A stretch of 64,000 bases of DNA from an uncultured Paracoccaceae bacterium (GTDB lineage: Bacteria; Pseudomonadota; Alphaproteobacteria; Rhodobacterales; Rhodobacteraceae). The DNA lies in contig CANMKS010000001.1 in the NCBI GenBank assembly GCA_947498645.1, forward strand, positions 1,960,032-2,024,031. Reading direction: 5' to 3'. Position 1 is the first letter of the stretch. Each line of letters begins with the position of its first letter. The translations under genes and the position numbers were made by a program. The notes under the pieces are model-generated. The model searched no databases, had not been told where the DNA came from, and saw nothing but the letters and a program-made list of their open reading frames with translations. Shown in pieces: positions 43,771-53,622 of this stretch.

Positions 43771-44508
43771 TTACGCCAGAAATGCCGTCACCGCCGCCTC
43801 AAATTCGCGCGGTTTTTCGGCGTGCAGCCAGTGCCCTGCGCCGGGGATTTTGGCAAATTTGGCTTGCGGGAACAGCTCTTTGATCCGGGGCCGCGCGTCG
43901 CGCTGGACATAGTCAGAGTTGCCCCCGGACAGAAACAGCGTCGGCCCGTCGAATTGGCCTGAAACCTCTGGAAACCCGATGATTTTGTCCATCTCCGCGC
44001 TCAGCACATCCAAATTTAGGCGCCAGCGTTTCTCTTTCAGATCAAGGCTTTGCAGCAGGAAATCATCCACGCCCGGTTCCAGATCGCCCAGCTGCGCCTT
44101 GGCCTCTGCCCGGCTGCTCACGCTGTCCAGATCCACACGCCGCATCGCCTCAATCGGCCCCATCTGTGTGTGGCCGTAGGCCACAGGTGCGATATCCGCG
44201 ACGATCAGTTTTCGAACCATTTCAGGGTGGTGCAGCGCCAGTACCATCGCAGCCTTGCCCCCCATCGAGTGCCCAAGCACATCCGCAGGCCCGTCCAGCA
44301 CCTGTGCCAGATCGTCTGCAAGCTCTTGATAAGAGTGGCTATTTTGCCAATCGCTTTGCCCATGATTGCGCATATCGACTGCAACGACAGGCCGCGTCGC
44401 CGACAGCCGCTTGGCGATCACGCCCCAGTTGCGCGCCGACCCAAACAGCCCATGTGCGATCAACAAGGGCACATCTGTTGGCCCGTCATATCTTACCGTG
44501 TTCAACAT
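43771..44508 (-). CDS. alpha/beta-fold hydrolase
   Basis: 245 aa. Nucleophile Ser in LGHSMGGKAAM, oxyanion-hole segment LLIAHGLFGSARNWG, and catalytic His in IPGAGHWLHAEKP. The Asp of the triad is likely in the FLSGGNSDYV strand. Similar to YbfF-type esterases acting on acyl-CoA or acyl esters. Single gene; substrate unknown. Confidence 0.88.
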   Translation of the reverse strand: MLNTVRYDGPTDVPLLIAHGLFGSARNWGVIAKRLSATRPVVAVDMRNHGQSDWQNSHSYQELADDLAQVLDGPADVLGHSMGGKAAMVLALHHPEMVRKLIVADIAPVAYGHTQMGPIEAMRRVDLDSVSSRAEAKAQLGDLEPGVDDFLLQSLDLKEKRWRLNLDVLSAEMDKIIGFPEVSGQFDGPTLFLSGGNSDYVQRDARPRIKELFPQAKFAKIPGAGHWLHAEKPREFEAAVTAFLA

Positions 44509-44586
44509 GCATCTACTGGTAGCCTTCCGCGCGGGCAGGGGCCAGAGGGATTGAGCAATCGGGCGCGAGCAATTACCGGGTGGCCC

Positions 44587-44955
44587 ATGGCGATGACGTT
44601 ACAACAGATGGTGGACGAGGTGCAGGCCGCTTTGGAGGGCAAGCTGCGGGTGCGCGGGCGGTCATTGGCTGCGCAAATCCGCAAGGCCGGGCGCCTGTTG
44701 CCGCGTCGTGTCCGCAGTGACGCGACCTATCTAGCGCAGGCGGTTGTCCTTTCGGAAAACCCCAAGCTACAGCGCATGGTCGATATGGCAGGGGCCAAGC
44801 AGGCGCATCGCCGCGTGATGGGCTTTCTGGAGGGTGTCGATCCGGGTGCGCGACGGCGGACGGCGGCGCTTAACATGGCAGCCTCGATTGCCTTTGCCCT
44901 GCTGGTGACCGGCGCGTTGCTGCTGTTTGTTCTGGTGCAGCGTGGATTCGTCTAG
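44587..44955 (+). CDS. hypothetical single-pass membrane protein
   Basis: 122 aa from ATG 44587. A basic helical N-terminal part (LQQMVDEVQAALEGKLRVRGRSLAAQIRKAGRLLPRRVR) is followed by a transmembrane helix at about residues 98-118. Found in Rhodobacterales as a conserved protein of unknown role. The long upstream open frame is antisense to the hydrolase gene and is not used. Confidence 0.72.
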   Translation: MAMTLQQMVDEVQAALEGKLRVRGRSLAAQIRKAGRLLPRRVRSDATYLAQAVVLSENPKLQRMVDMAGAKQAHRRVMGFLEGVDPGARRRTAALNMAASIAFALLVTGALLLFVLVQRGFV

Positions 44956-44972
44956 CTGAACCGTATGCGGAT

Positions 44973-44992
44973 GCCCGGCCGGTTGGCCAGGC
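44973..44992 (-). terminator. short hairpin between convergent genes
   Basis: GCC-C-GGCC-GGTT-GGCC-A-GGC, 7 pairs with one mismatch, between the membrane protein and glyA ends. No T-run. May terminate both converging transcripts. Confidence 0.35.
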
Positions 44993-45002
44993 AGAGCAAG
45001 TC

Positions 45003-46298
45003 TTAGAGGTTTGGATAAATCGGGAAGCGGTCGCACAGTGCTTCGACTTCTGCTTTCACCTTTTCCTCGACCGCGCCATTGCCGTCTTCGCCATTGGCGG
45101 CCAGTCCTTCGGTCACTTCCACGATCCAGTCGGCGATCTGGCGGAACTCGGTTTCACCAAAGCCGCGTGTCGTCCCCGCAGGAGACCCCAGGCGGATACC
45201 TGATGTGACCATCGGCTTTTCAGGGTCAAACGGGATGCCGTTTTTGTTGCAAGTGATATGGGCGCGGCCCAGGGCCTTTTCGGTTGCGTTGCCTTTCACA
45301 CCTTTGGGTCGCAGATCGACCAGCATCACATGGCTGTCAGTTCCGCCAGTGACGATATCAAGGCCGCCCTTCATCAGTTGATCGGCCAGCGCCTGTGCGT
45401 TCTTCACAACCTGTTCCTGATAGGCCTTGAATTCGGGGCGCAGCGCCTCGCCAAAGGCCACGGCTTTGCCTGCGATCACATGCATCAGCGGACCACCCTG
45501 AATGCCGGGGAAAATGGCAGAGTTGCATTTCTTTGCAATCGCCTCGTCATTGGTGACAATCATGCCGCCACGCGGGCCGCGCAGGGTTTTGTGTGTGGTT
45601 GTCGTGGCAACATGCGCGTGAGGGAAGGGCGACGGATAAAGACCGCAAGCAACAAGGCCCGCAAAATGGGCCATATCAACCAGCAGGTAGGCGCCAACAC
45701 TATCTGCAATCTCGCGCATCCTTGCAAAATCAATGATGCGCGGAATGGCAGAGCCACCGGCGATGATCATCTTGGGCTGATGTTCGGTCGCAAGGCGCTG
45801 CACTTCGTCATAGTCCAGCATGCTGTCCTGCTTGCGGACGCCATATTGCACGGCGTTGAACCATTTGCCCGATTGGTTTGGCTTTGCCCCGTGGGTCAGG
45901 TGGCCACCTGCATCCAGCGACATGCCAAGGATCGTATCGCCGGGCTGCAAGAGCGCCTGAAACACACCTTGGTTGGCCTGCGAGCCAGAGTTTGGCTGCA
46001 CATTGGCAAAGTCGCAGTTGAACAGCTTCTTGGCGCGCTCAATGGCAAGGTTTTCGGCCACGTCCACGTGTTCACACCCGCCATAGTAACGGCGTCCGGG
46101 ATAGCCTTCGGCGTATTTGTTTGTCATTACGCCGCCCTGCGCCTCCATCACGGCGGCAGAGACGATGTTTTCCGATGCGATCAGTTCAATCTCTTTGCGC
46201 TGGCGCTTCAGTTCGGCCTGCATCGCCGCGTGAATTTCCGGATCACGTGTTTCCAGTGTTTCAGTGAAAAAACCGTCGTCGCGGACAGTGGCGTTCAT
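45003..46298 (-). CDS. glyA: serine hydroxymethyltransferase
   Basis: 431 aa. PLP lysine in [51 protein letters not shown]. Converts serine and tetrahydrofolate to glycine and 5,10-methylene-tetrahydrofolate. Standard length; divergent from nadK across about 180 bp. The GTTCGTT-like upstream part could hold a folate- or glycine-responsive control, but no riboswitch fold was seen. Confidence 0.96.
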   Translation of the reverse strand: MNATVRDDGFFTETLETRDPEIHAAMQAELKRQRKEIELIASENIVSAAVMEAQGGVMTNKYAEGYPGRRYYGGCEHVDVAENLAIERAKKLFNCDFANVQPNSGSQANQGVFQALLQPGDTILGMSLDAGGHLTHGAKPNQSGKWFNAVQYGVRKQDSMLDYDEVQRLATEHQPKMIIAGGSAIPRIIDFARMREIADSVGAYLLVDMAHFAGLVACGLYPSPFPHAHVATTTTHKTLRGPRGGMIVTNDEAIAKKCNSAIFPGIQGGPLMHVIAGKAVAFGEALRPEFKAYQEQVVKNAQALADQLMKGGLDIVTGGTDSHVMLVDLRPKGVKGNATEKALGRAHITCNKNGIPFDPEKPMVTSGIRLGSPAGTTRGFGETEFRQIADWIVEVTEGLAANGEDGNGAVEEKVKAEVEALCDRFPIYPNL

Positions 46299-46476
46299 CG
46301 GTGCGTCCCCCTTGGGCGTGTTGTATCCTGCGCCCTCATATCCCAGCGTGCCTGCGGGCTAAAGCACCAAAACGACCATGATCTTTATGAGTGCGTCACG
46401 CGGGGTTTCCGATCTGCGGCTTGCGTTTCAGGGCTGATCCCCGCACAACTTATGGGAACGAAAAGGTTATTTGCTT

Positions 46477-47241
46477 ATGCCCCGCCCCAAGATCGCCTTT
46501 GTGGCCAGTCCCGTGCCCATCGCCCAGACCGCCCTGCGCGAGTTGGCCGCGACCCATGGGGACGTGCCACAGGCAGAGGCGGACGTGATTGTCGCCTTGG
46601 GGGGCGATGGTTTCATGCTGCAAACGCTCCATGCCACGCAAGGGCTGGACGTGCCAGTTTACGGGATGAACCGTGGCACTGTCGGGTTCTTGATGAACGC
46701 CTATGGCGATGCGGATCTGCGTGCCCGGCTGGACGCCGCAGAGGAAGAGGTGATCAACCCCTTGACCATGACCGCGTTGACAGTGGATGGCACGATGCAT
46801 GATGCGCTGGCCATCAATGAGGTCAGCCTGCTGCGTGCAGGCCCGCAGGCGGCCAAACTGCGGATCACAGTGGATGGTCGCATGCGTATGGATGAACTGG
46901 TTTGCGATGGCGCGCTGGTGGCAACACCTGCGGGGTCCACGGCCTATAACTATTCTGCGCACGGGCCGATCCTGCCGATTGGGTCTGATGTGCTGGCGCT
47001 GACGGCCATGTCGGCCTTTCGACCCCGGCGCTGGCGCGGGGCGCTGTTGCCCAAAAAGGCCGTGGTGCGGTTTGACGTCATCGACCCCGGCAAACGGCCC
47101 GTGATGGCCGATGCAGACGGGAAATCGGTGCGGGATGTGGTGAGCGTGGAAATACACTCTGAGCCCGCGGTGCGGCACCGGATCTTGTTTGATCCGGGGC
47201 ATGGGTTGGAAGAACGGTTGATCAGGGAGCAGTTTGCGTGA
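46477..47241 (+). CDS. nadK: NAD kinase
   Basis: 254 aa from ATG 46477. GGDGFMLQTLH is the ATP/NAD-binding GGDG motif; GMNRGTVGFLMN and PAGSTAYNYSAHGPILP are the other family signatures. Phosphorylates NAD to NADP. The last seven codons (LIREQFA) are duplicated downstream at 47268-47290, next to an inverted repeat. Confidence 0.95.
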   Translation: MPRPKIAFVASPVPIAQTALRELAATHGDVPQAEADVIVALGGDGFMLQTLHATQGLDVPVYGMNRGTVGFLMNAYGDADLRARLDAAEEEVINPLTMTALTVDGTMHDALAINEVSLLRAGPQAAKLRITVDGRMRMDELVCDGALVATPAGSTAYNYSAHGPILPIGSDVLALTAMSAFRPRRWRGALLPKKAVVRFDVIDPGKRPVMADADGKSVRDVVSVEIHSEPAVRHRILFDPGHGLEERLIREQFA

Positions 47242-47246
47242 CGGCG

Positions 47247-47307
47247 CGTGGGTTTCACCCACCCTACTGATCAGAGAGCAACTTGCGTAGGGTGGGTGAA
47301 ACCCACG
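47247..47307. repeat. perfect 21-bp inverted repeat after nadK
   Basis: Arms at 47247-47267 and 47287-47307 are exact reverse complements. Each arm contains its own small palindrome, GTGGGTTTCACCCAC. The 19-nt centre together with the first bases of arm 2 repeats the nadK 3' end. Sits between convergent nadK and prpE and can form a strong hairpin, so it may also end both transcripts. It shares GCGTAGGGTGGG with the repeat at 33665-33687. Confidence 0.75.
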
Positions 47308-47321
47308 TGCCCGCACCCAAA

Positions 47322-49214
47322 TCACGCCTCCGCATACCCCAGCGGTTTCAACGCCTCCCTGATCTCATCCAAGATCGCCGGATCATCAATCGTTGCGGGC
47401 ATTTTGAACTCTTGCCCATCTGCAATTTTCACCATCGTGGCACGCAGGATCTTGCCTGACCGCGTTTTTGGCAACCTGTCCACCACGGCGACCAGTTTGA
47501 AGGCCGCCACCGGCCCGATGGTATCGCGCACCGATTTGATGACCTCTTTCGCGATCTCTTCATGCGGTCTGTCACAGCCCTTGTTGAGGCAGACAAACCC
47601 CATGGGCAGTTGTCCTTTCAACTCATCCGTCACCCCAATCACGGCACATTCGCCGACGTCGGGGTGGCCTGCGAGTACTTCTTCCATTGCTCCGGTTGAA
47701 AGCCGGTGGCCTGCCACGTTGATCACGTCGTCTGTGCGCGCCATGATGTAGAGGTAGCCGTCCTCGTCGATCATGCCCGCATCGCCCGTTTCATAATAGC
47801 CGGGGAAGGTGTTGAGGTAGGATTTGACGAACCGCTCTTCCGCGTTCCACAGCGTCGGCAGCGTGCCGGGTGGCAGGGGAAGTTTGACGGCGATAGCGCC
47901 CAGTTCCCCGGCTGGCATCGGATGGCCGGCTTCGTCCAGAATCTGCACGTCGTAGCCCGGCATCGCCACGGTGGGTGATCCTATTTTGACTGGCAGCGCC
48001 TCGATCCCGGCAGGGTTGCCTGCGATGGTGTAGCCCGTCTCGGTCTGCCACCAGTGATCATAGACCGGGACATTCATGACGCGCTGCGCCCATTCAATCG
48101 TGTCGGGATCTGCCCGTTCGCCCGCCAGATACAATGCGTGCAGGTGCGAGATGTCATAGTCCTTGATCATTTTGCCCTCGGGGTCTTCGCGTTTGATCGC
48201 GCGGAACGCCGTCGGGGCGGTAAAGAATGATTTGACCTTATGTTCCTCGATAACCCGCCAGAATGTGCCAGCGTCGGGGGTGCCAATGGGTTTGCCTTCA
48301 AACACCACGGTTGTGTTGCCGTGGATCAGGGGCGCGTAGCAGATGTAGGAATGGCCAACGACCCAGCCCACGTCAGAGGCCGCCCAAAACACATCGCCGG
48401 GGTCGACGTTGTAGATCGCCTTCATGGTCCAGTTGAGCGCGACCAGATGGCCCGCCGTCGGGCGCACAACGCCTTTGGGTGCGCCGGTAGTACCGGATGT
48501 ATAAAGGATGTAGGCCGGGTGATCGCCCTGGACGGGGACGCATTCGGCCGGGGTGACGCCCTGTTGCATGGCGTGCCAGTCGTAATCACGCCCATCAATC
48601 AGGGTGGCGGTGTGTTGTGCGCGTTGCAGGATCACGCAGAAATCGGGTTTGTGGTCGGCCAGCGCGATCGCGCCATCCAGCAGGGGTTTGTATTCCACGA
48701 TGCGCCCCGGCTCGATCCCGCAGGAGCCTGCGATGATCGCCTTGGGGGTCGCGTCATCAATCCGCACGGCAAGTTCGTTGGCGGCAAAACCACCAAAAAC
48801 GACGGAGTGGATCGCGCCCAGACGGGCACAGGCAAGCATCGCCTCGAGCGCTTCGGGGATCATCGGCATGTAGATGATCACCCGGTCGCCTTTGGTCACG
48901 CCCTTGTCACGCAGCGCCCCGGCGAGCGTGGCCACGCGGGTCTGCAATTGGGCATAGGTGATCGTGGACTTGGTGTCGGTAACGGGGCTGTCATAGATGA
49001 TGGCCGCCTGATCACCGCGCCCGTTTTCGACGTGGCGGTCGACGGCGTTATAGCAGGTGTTCACCTTTGCATCGGTGAACCAGCGGTAAAGCGGGGCATT
49101 ACTATCGTCGAGCGCGCGCGATGGCGGTGTCACCCAGTCGATTGCCTTGGCCTGATCCATCCAGAACCCTTCTGGGTTGTCTTTCCAACTGGCGTATACG
49201 TCGCGATATTTCAT
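47322..49214 (-). CDS. prpE: propionyl-CoA synthetase
   Basis: 630 aa, typical for PrpE/acetyl-CoA-synthetase-like ligases. Opening YRDVYASWKDNPEGFWMDQA, P-loop YTSGTTGAPKGVVRPTAGH, hinge and C-terminal Lys in KTRSGKILRATM. Activates propionate to propionyl-CoA. Its location with meaB in the same window agrees with a methylmalonyl-CoA or related route. Confidence 0.92.
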   Translation of the reverse strand: MKYRDVYASWKDNPEGFWMDQAKAIDWVTPPSRALDDSNAPLYRWFTDAKVNTCYNAVDRHVENGRGDQAAIIYDSPVTDTKSTITYAQLQTRVATLAGALRDKGVTKGDRVIIYMPMIPEALEAMLACARLGAIHSVVFGGFAANELAVRIDDATPKAIIAGSCGIEPGRIVEYKPLLDGAIALADHKPDFCVILQRAQHTATLIDGRDYDWHAMQQGVTPAECVPVQGDHPAYILYTSGTTGAPKGVVRPTAGHLVALNWTMKAIYNVDPGDVFWAASDVGWVVGHSYICYAPLIHGNTTVVFEGKPIGTPDAGTFWRVIEEHKVKSFFTAPTAFRAIKREDPEGKMIKDYDISHLHALYLAGERADPDTIEWAQRVMNVPVYDHWWQTETGYTIAGNPAGIEALPVKIGSPTVAMPGYDVQILDEAGHPMPAGELGAIAVKLPLPPGTLPTLWNAEERFVKSYLNTFPGYYETGDAGMIDEDGYLYIMARTDDVINVAGHRLSTGAMEEVLAGHPDVGECAVIGVTDELKGQLPMGFVCLNKGCDRPHEEIAKEVIKSVRDTIGPVAAFKLVAVVDRLPKTRSGKILRATMVKIADGQEFKMPATIDDPAILDEIREALKPLGYAEA

Positions 49215-49551
49215 GTGTGCCTCCCTGACCTGGAAATTAGTAAAGCAGGTGCATTCTGTTCGGCAACACAGGAATGCGGTCAGGATCGGAACGGTGTAAA
49301 TTTATTTACCATCCGGTCACAGTGATCCGTGCGGTGGTGCACAGCTTATCCTGCACGACGGACTGCATGTGTTTAAGTAACTGTTATATAATTAAAAAAC
49401 TTCATTCTCCCGCAATTTGCAAATTGCAGTGAGCGGCATGTGACTTGCGACTGCGCCGACACATTCATAGCTGTGGGCTCGCATTCGATGACCAGTGCAT
49501 TTGATCCAATTGCCGGTATTGCGCGGCTTAGAAACACAAAGGAAGAACCAA
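49215..49551. other. 337-bp divergent promoter region
   Basis: No gene. Contains the 16-bp palindrome at 49412-49427 and an AT-rich block around 49375-49405 that may hold a promoter. It drives prpE leftward and the YHS protein rightward. Confidence 0.45.
49412..49427. promoter_or_regulatory. perfect 16-bp palindrome GCAATTTGCAAATTGC
   Basis: Perfect dyad with TTTGCAAA as its centre, the same core as in the LacI-family operator at 18449-18456. It lies 125 nt before the YHS gene and 198 nt before prpE. Regulator unknown. Confidence 0.45.
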
Positions 49552-50028
49552 ATGAAAAACGTACTGAAAACCGGCATCGCAGCAATCGCCCTTGCAGCAA
49601 GTTTTGCCTCTACCGCCTTTGCAGGCGAATTTGATGTCAACGTCACCAGCACCGATCTTGCGCTGCGCGGGGTCGATCCAACGTCATACTTCACACAAGG
49701 CGAGCCGCAGCAAGGTCAGGTGAACATCACCGCCGAGCACAATGGCGCCGTCTATCGGTTTGCATCCGAAGAAACCAAAGCCCTGTTCGAGGCCGACCCT
49801 GAGCATTACGCGCCACAGTATGGCGGGTTCTGCGCCTTTGGCCTGGCCAACGGGTTCAAATTCGACGGTGATCCAGATGTTTGGAAGATCGTAGACGACC
49901 GTCTGTACCTTAACCTTTCGCCAGCCGTTTCTGAAATCTGGCAGGAAGACATCCCCGGCCACATCGAAACAGCCGAGACCTATTGGGTCGACGTGAAGGA
50001 TGCTGACCCAGCAGACCTGAACCCCTAA
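49552..50028 (+). CDS. secreted YHS-domain protein
   Basis: 158 aa from ATG 49552 with AGGAAGAACC upstream. Signal peptide ends at AFAGEF. YHS domain core: RGVDPTSYFTQGEPQQGQ, FASEETKALFEADPEHYAPQYGGFCAFG. YHS domains are small metal-linked folds; exported versions occur in many marine Proteobacteria. The Cys in GGFCAFG may bind metal. A strong hairpin follows. Confidence 0.86.
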   Translation: MKNVLKTGIAAIALAASFASTAFAGEFDVNVTSTDLALRGVDPTSYFTQGEPQQGQVNITAEHNGAVYRFASEETKALFEADPEHYAPQYGGFCAFGLANGFKFDGDPDVWKIVDDRLYLNLSPAVSEIWQEDIPGHIETAETYWVDVKDADPADLNP

Positions 50029-50037
50029 GATCAAGTT

Positions 50038-50068
50038 GCTGGCGGGGTTCTGTCCCAACCCCGCCAGC
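50038..50068. terminator. bidirectional terminator hairpin between yhs gene and maeB
   Basis: GCTGGCGGGGTT and AACCCCGCCAGC form a perfect 12-bp stem with a 7-nt loop. It ends 3 nt before the maeB stop and 10 nt after the YHS stop, so it may terminate both transcripts. Confidence 0.65.
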
Positions 50069-50070
50069 CC

Positions 50071-52350
50071 CTATTCGTAGTGAGCCACCGGTGTTCCTGC
50101 GACAGCGGACATATTCAGCAGCCCCCGTGCAGTAATGGACGGCGTCACGATATGGCAGCGGTTGCCCATGCCCATCAGGATTGGCCCAACCTCAAGCCCA
50201 CCTGCCTTTTGTTTCAGTGCGTTTCGAACGCCGGATGCCGCATCAGTATTGGCAAAGACGAGCGTATTGGCGGCACCGGGCAGATGCGCGGCGGGGAAAA
50301 CGCGGTTGCGCAACTCTTCGTCAAGGGCTGCGTCCACGTGCATTTCCCCTTCATAATCAAAGTCACGCGGCGCGCTATCGAGGATTGCCATCGCCGCCCG
50401 CATACGTCGCCCGCTATCACTATCCAGGTTGCCGAACTGACTGTGCGAACACAGGGCAATTTTCGGATCGACGCCAAAACGGCGCACATGGCGTGCCGCG
50501 CCAATGACCGCTTCGGCGATTTGTTCTGGCGTGGGTTCCGGGTGGACCTGGGTGTCGGCCACAAACAGCGGCCCGTCTTCAAGGATCATCAGCGAGAGTG
50601 CGGCGACAGGGCGATAGGCCTCTGTGCCCAGAATTTCGCAAACGTATTTCAGGTGCCAAAGGTACTGGCCGAATGTGCCGCAGATCATGCTGTCGGCCTC
50701 TTCGCGCTGCACCATGACGGCGGCAATCGCGGTCGTGTTGGTGCGCATGATGGCCTTGGCCAGATCGGGCGTCACGCCCTTTCGCGCCATCAGATCGTGG
50801 TACGTCCCCCAGTAGTCGCGATAGCGCGGATCGTTTTCGGGATTTACGATCGAAAAATCGACACCGGGACGAATTTTCAGACCTGCCCGTTCGCAGCGCC
50901 TTTCGATGACCTCTGGGCGCCCGATCAGGATGGGAAGGTCGGTGGTTTCCTCCATGATCGCCTGTGAGGCACGCAGCACACGCTCGTCCTCGCCCTCGGC
51001 AAAGACGATCCGGCGGGCGGCGGTGCGGGCCGCGTCAAAGACGGGGCGCATGATCATGGCGGATTTGAAGACAGAGCCGTCAAGGTTCGCCTTGTAGGCA
51101 GGCATATCAGCGATGGGGCGCTGGGCAACGCCTGTTTCAATCGCGGCCCCTGCCACGGCGCTAGCAACGACACCCATCAGGCGTGGGTCAAAGGGCTTGG
51201 GGATCAGGTACTCCGGGCCGAATGTCAGCTGCTCACCTTTGTAGGCTGCCGCCGCCTCGGCGCTTGTGGTTGCGCGGGCGAGGGCGGCGATACCTTCGAC
51301 GCAGGCGATCTTCATTTCGTCGTTAATCTCTGTCGCGCCGACATCCAATGCGCCGCGGAAAATGAAGGGAAAGCACAGTACGTTATTGACCTGATTGGGA
51401 AAATCACTGCGGCCAGTGGCGATGATGGCATCGGGATTGGCGGCGCGGGCATCCTCTGGGCTGATTTCCGGGTTTGGGTTAGCCAGCGCAAAGATGATTG
51501 GGCGGGCGGCCATTTTCTTGACCATTTCGGATTTCAGGACGCCGGGGCCAGACAGCCCCAGAAACAGGTCAGCACCATCAATGACATCATCCAGGGTGGC
51601 CGCTGTGGTGCCCTGGGCGTATTCCGCCTTTTGCGGGGTCATATCCTTTTCGCGACCTTCGTAAACCAGGCCTTCGATATCGCAGAGATAGACGTTTTCG
51701 CGCTTTACCCCAAGTTTGAGCAGCATGTTCAGGCAGGCAATCCCCGCCGCACCGCCGCCGGTGCTGACAATCTTGATATCCTGAAATTTCTTGCCCGCAA
51801 CGCGCAGGGCATTGGTCGCAGCGGCCCCCACAACAATAGCTGTGCCGTGTTGGTCATCGTGAAAGACAGGGATGTTCATCCGTTCATTGCACAGCTTTTC
51901 AACGATAAAGCAGTCCGGTGCTTTGATATCTTCCAGATTGATTGCGCCAAATGTGGGTTCCAGCGCGCAGACGATATCGGCCAGCTTTTCGGGATCAGGT
52001 TCGTTCAGTTCAATATCAAAGCAGTCGATATTGGCGAACTTCTTGAACAGGACCGCCTTACCTTCCATGACCGGTTTGGAGGCCAGCGCGCCGATATTTC
52101 CAAGGCCAAGAACGGCTGATCCATTGGTGACAACCGCCACCAGATTGCCCCGCGCCGTGTAATCGCGCGCTGTATCGGCGTTTTCCTTGATCTCAAGGCA
52201 GGCCTCGGCCACGCCGGGGGAGTAAGCGCGCGCCAGATCGCGGCCGTTGGCCATGGGTTTGGTTGCGCGGATTTCAAGTTTTCCGGGTCTGGGGAACTTG
52301 TGATAGTCCAATGCAGCTTGGCGCAGGCGGTCGTTATTGTCATCGGTCAT
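50071..52350 (-). CDS. maeB: NADP-dependent malic enzyme with phosphotransacetylase-like domain
   Basis: 759 aa. N-terminal malic enzyme ([45 protein letters not shown]) and C-terminal phosphate-acetyltransferase-like domain ([29 protein letters not shown]). Decarboxylates malate to pyruvate producing NADPH; the C-terminal part is thought to be regulatory. The promoter carries a 22-bp perfect palindrome just before the ribosome site. Confidence 0.95.
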   Translation of the reverse strand: MTDDNNDRLRQAALDYHKFPRPGKLEIRATKPMANGRDLARAYSPGVAEACLEIKENADTARDYTARGNLVAVVTNGSAVLGLGNIGALASKPVMEGKAVLFKKFANIDCFDIELNEPDPEKLADIVCALEPTFGAINLEDIKAPDCFIVEKLCNERMNIPVFHDDQHGTAIVVGAAATNALRVAGKKFQDIKIVSTGGGAAGIACLNMLLKLGVKRENVYLCDIEGLVYEGREKDMTPQKAEYAQGTTAATLDDVIDGADLFLGLSGPGVLKSEMVKKMAARPIIFALANPNPEISPEDARAANPDAIIATGRSDFPNQVNNVLCFPFIFRGALDVGATEINDEMKIACVEGIAALARATTSAEAAAAYKGEQLTFGPEYLIPKPFDPRLMGVVASAVAGAAIETGVAQRPIADMPAYKANLDGSVFKSAMIMRPVFDAARTAARRIVFAEGEDERVLRASQAIMEETTDLPILIGRPEVIERRCERAGLKIRPGVDFSIVNPENDPRYRDYWGTYHDLMARKGVTPDLAKAIMRTNTTAIAAVMVQREEADSMICGTFGQYLWHLKYVCEILGTEAYRPVAALSLMILEDGPLFVADTQVHPEPTPEQIAEAVIGAARHVRRFGVDPKIALCSHSQFGNLDSDSGRRMRAAMAILDSAPRDFDYEGEMHVDAALDEELRNRVFPAAHLPGAANTLVFANTDAASGVRNALKQKAGGLEVGPILMGMGNRCHIVTPSITARGLLNMSAVAGTPVAHYE

Positions 52351-52364
52351 TCGCGTTCTCCCAG

Positions 52365-52386
52365 AATGGTTTAATATTAAACCATT
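52365..52386. promoter_or_regulatory. perfect 22-bp palindrome in the maeB promoter
   Basis: The sequence is its own reverse complement over 22 bases, with core GGTTTAATATTAAACC. It starts 15 nt upstream of the maeB start codon, directly next to the GGGAG ribosome site, so a bound protein would block initiation or transcription. It also lies 88 nt before the divergent VOC-cupin gene. Confidence 0.7.
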
Positions 52387-52473
52387 TTATTTTGATGGCG
52401 AAAAGCCCAATTTCAACTTGGCCGCCCGCCGCCACCCTTGCAAATTAATTGCGGCAGCGACAGGGTGCAAACC

Positions 52474-53562
52474 ATGACTGACATGACAGATATCCGGGCA
52501 GAGGTGTGTTTGCCCACGGTTGATTTACGTGCCGATCTTGGGTTTTTCGGCGGCACACTGGGGATGCGGCTGGATATGATCTATCTGGCAGACAACCCCA
52601 GCGTTGCAGTTTATTCGGGGTATGGTCTGCGTGTCAGGCTGGATCAGTCGGTGGGCGGTGCGCCTGGGATCCTGCGCATTTTGACTGATGACGCGGGTTT
52701 TGCGGGGGGGGAAACGCTGCTGACAGCGCCCGGTGGGACACGTATCGAGGTGCATCCGTTGAATGCTCCGTTAGAGATGCCGCAAACCGACCATGCCTTT
52801 GTCGTGCGCCGTCTGGCTGATCAGGCCCCGTGGGTCATTGGCCGCGCTGGCATGCACTATCGCGATTTGATCCCCAGTCGCCTGGGTGGGTCGATCATCG
52901 CAAGCCATATTCGCATTCCCGATGGCGGCCCGGTCCCTGACATGGTGCATTTCCACAAGGTCGGGTTTCAGCTGATCTTTTGCTATCGTGGCTGGGTTGA
53001 TGTCGTCTATGAGGATCAGGGGCCGCCGATCCGGCTGACTGCTGGCGATTGTTTTATCCAGCCCCCCGAAATCCGGCACCGCGTGCTTGAGGCATCCGAA
53101 GGGATCGAAGTGATCGAAATCGGCGTGCCTGCTGAACATGTCACTGAGATTGATCATGAGATGGAGCTGCCCACCCCGCACCTGCGCCCTGATCGCGAAT
53201 GGCAGGGGCAGCGTTTTGTTTTCAATGAAGCGGCAAAAGCCGATTGGCGTCCTGCCCGTTTGCCGGGGTTCATTGCGCGCGATACGACAATTGCGGCGAA
53301 CACCAAGGATGTCGCCGGCGTTAACGTGATCCGCAAGGGCGATGGCGCGCCGGTTTGGGCCAGCCATGATGCCGACATTCACTTTACCTTTGTGATGGAA
53401 GGTTCGATGACATTGGAGGGCGAGGGTAAGGAGCCTTACGTGCTGTCGCCCGGTGATGCCTTTGTCACGCCGCCTGATATGCAGACGCGGTACAGCGATC
53501 CATCCGATGATCTTGAGCTGCTGGAGGTGGCACTGCCGGGTGCCTTCGCGACAACGCTCTAG
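52474..53562 (+). CDS. VOC-domain and double-cupin fusion protein
   Basis: 362 aa from ATG 52474. Residues about 5-110 resemble a glyoxalase/VOC domain; residues about 155-245 and 285-360 are cupins. Cupin 1 retains metal-binding His (VHFHKVGFQLIF and IRHRVL). Cupin 2 has SHDADIHFTFV but lacks the late His (MQTRY instead), so it may not bind metal. An isomerase- or oxygenase-like role on a small acid is possible; no close family name recalled. Divergent from maeB. Confidence 0.72.
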   Translation: MTDMTDIRAEVCLPTVDLRADLGFFGGTLGMRLDMIYLADNPSVAVYSGYGLRVRLDQSVGGAPGILRILTDDAGFAGGETLLTAPGGTRIEVHPLNAPLEMPQTDHAFVVRRLADQAPWVIGRAGMHYRDLIPSRLGGSIIASHIRIPDGGPVPDMVHFHKVGFQLIFCYRGWVDVVYEDQGPPIRLTAGDCFIQPPEIRHRVLEASEGIEVIEIGVPAEHVTEIDHEMELPTPHLRPDREWQGQRFVFNEAAKADWRPARLPGFIARDTTIAANTKDVAGVNVIRKGDGAPVWASHDADIHFTFVMEGSMTLEGEGKEPYVLSPGDAFVTPPDMQTRYSDPSDDLELLEVALPGAFATTL

Positions 53563-53622
53563 GCACTTGCATCCTGCCGCGTCCCGTCACACTCTGCCAA
53601 AACCCTTATGACCGGAGGTCCC

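Noticed and set aside
49412-49427. Assignment of the palindrome to PccR/ScfR
   Set aside because: The known double TTTGCAAA with 4-nt spacing is not found; only a single extended palindrome is present.
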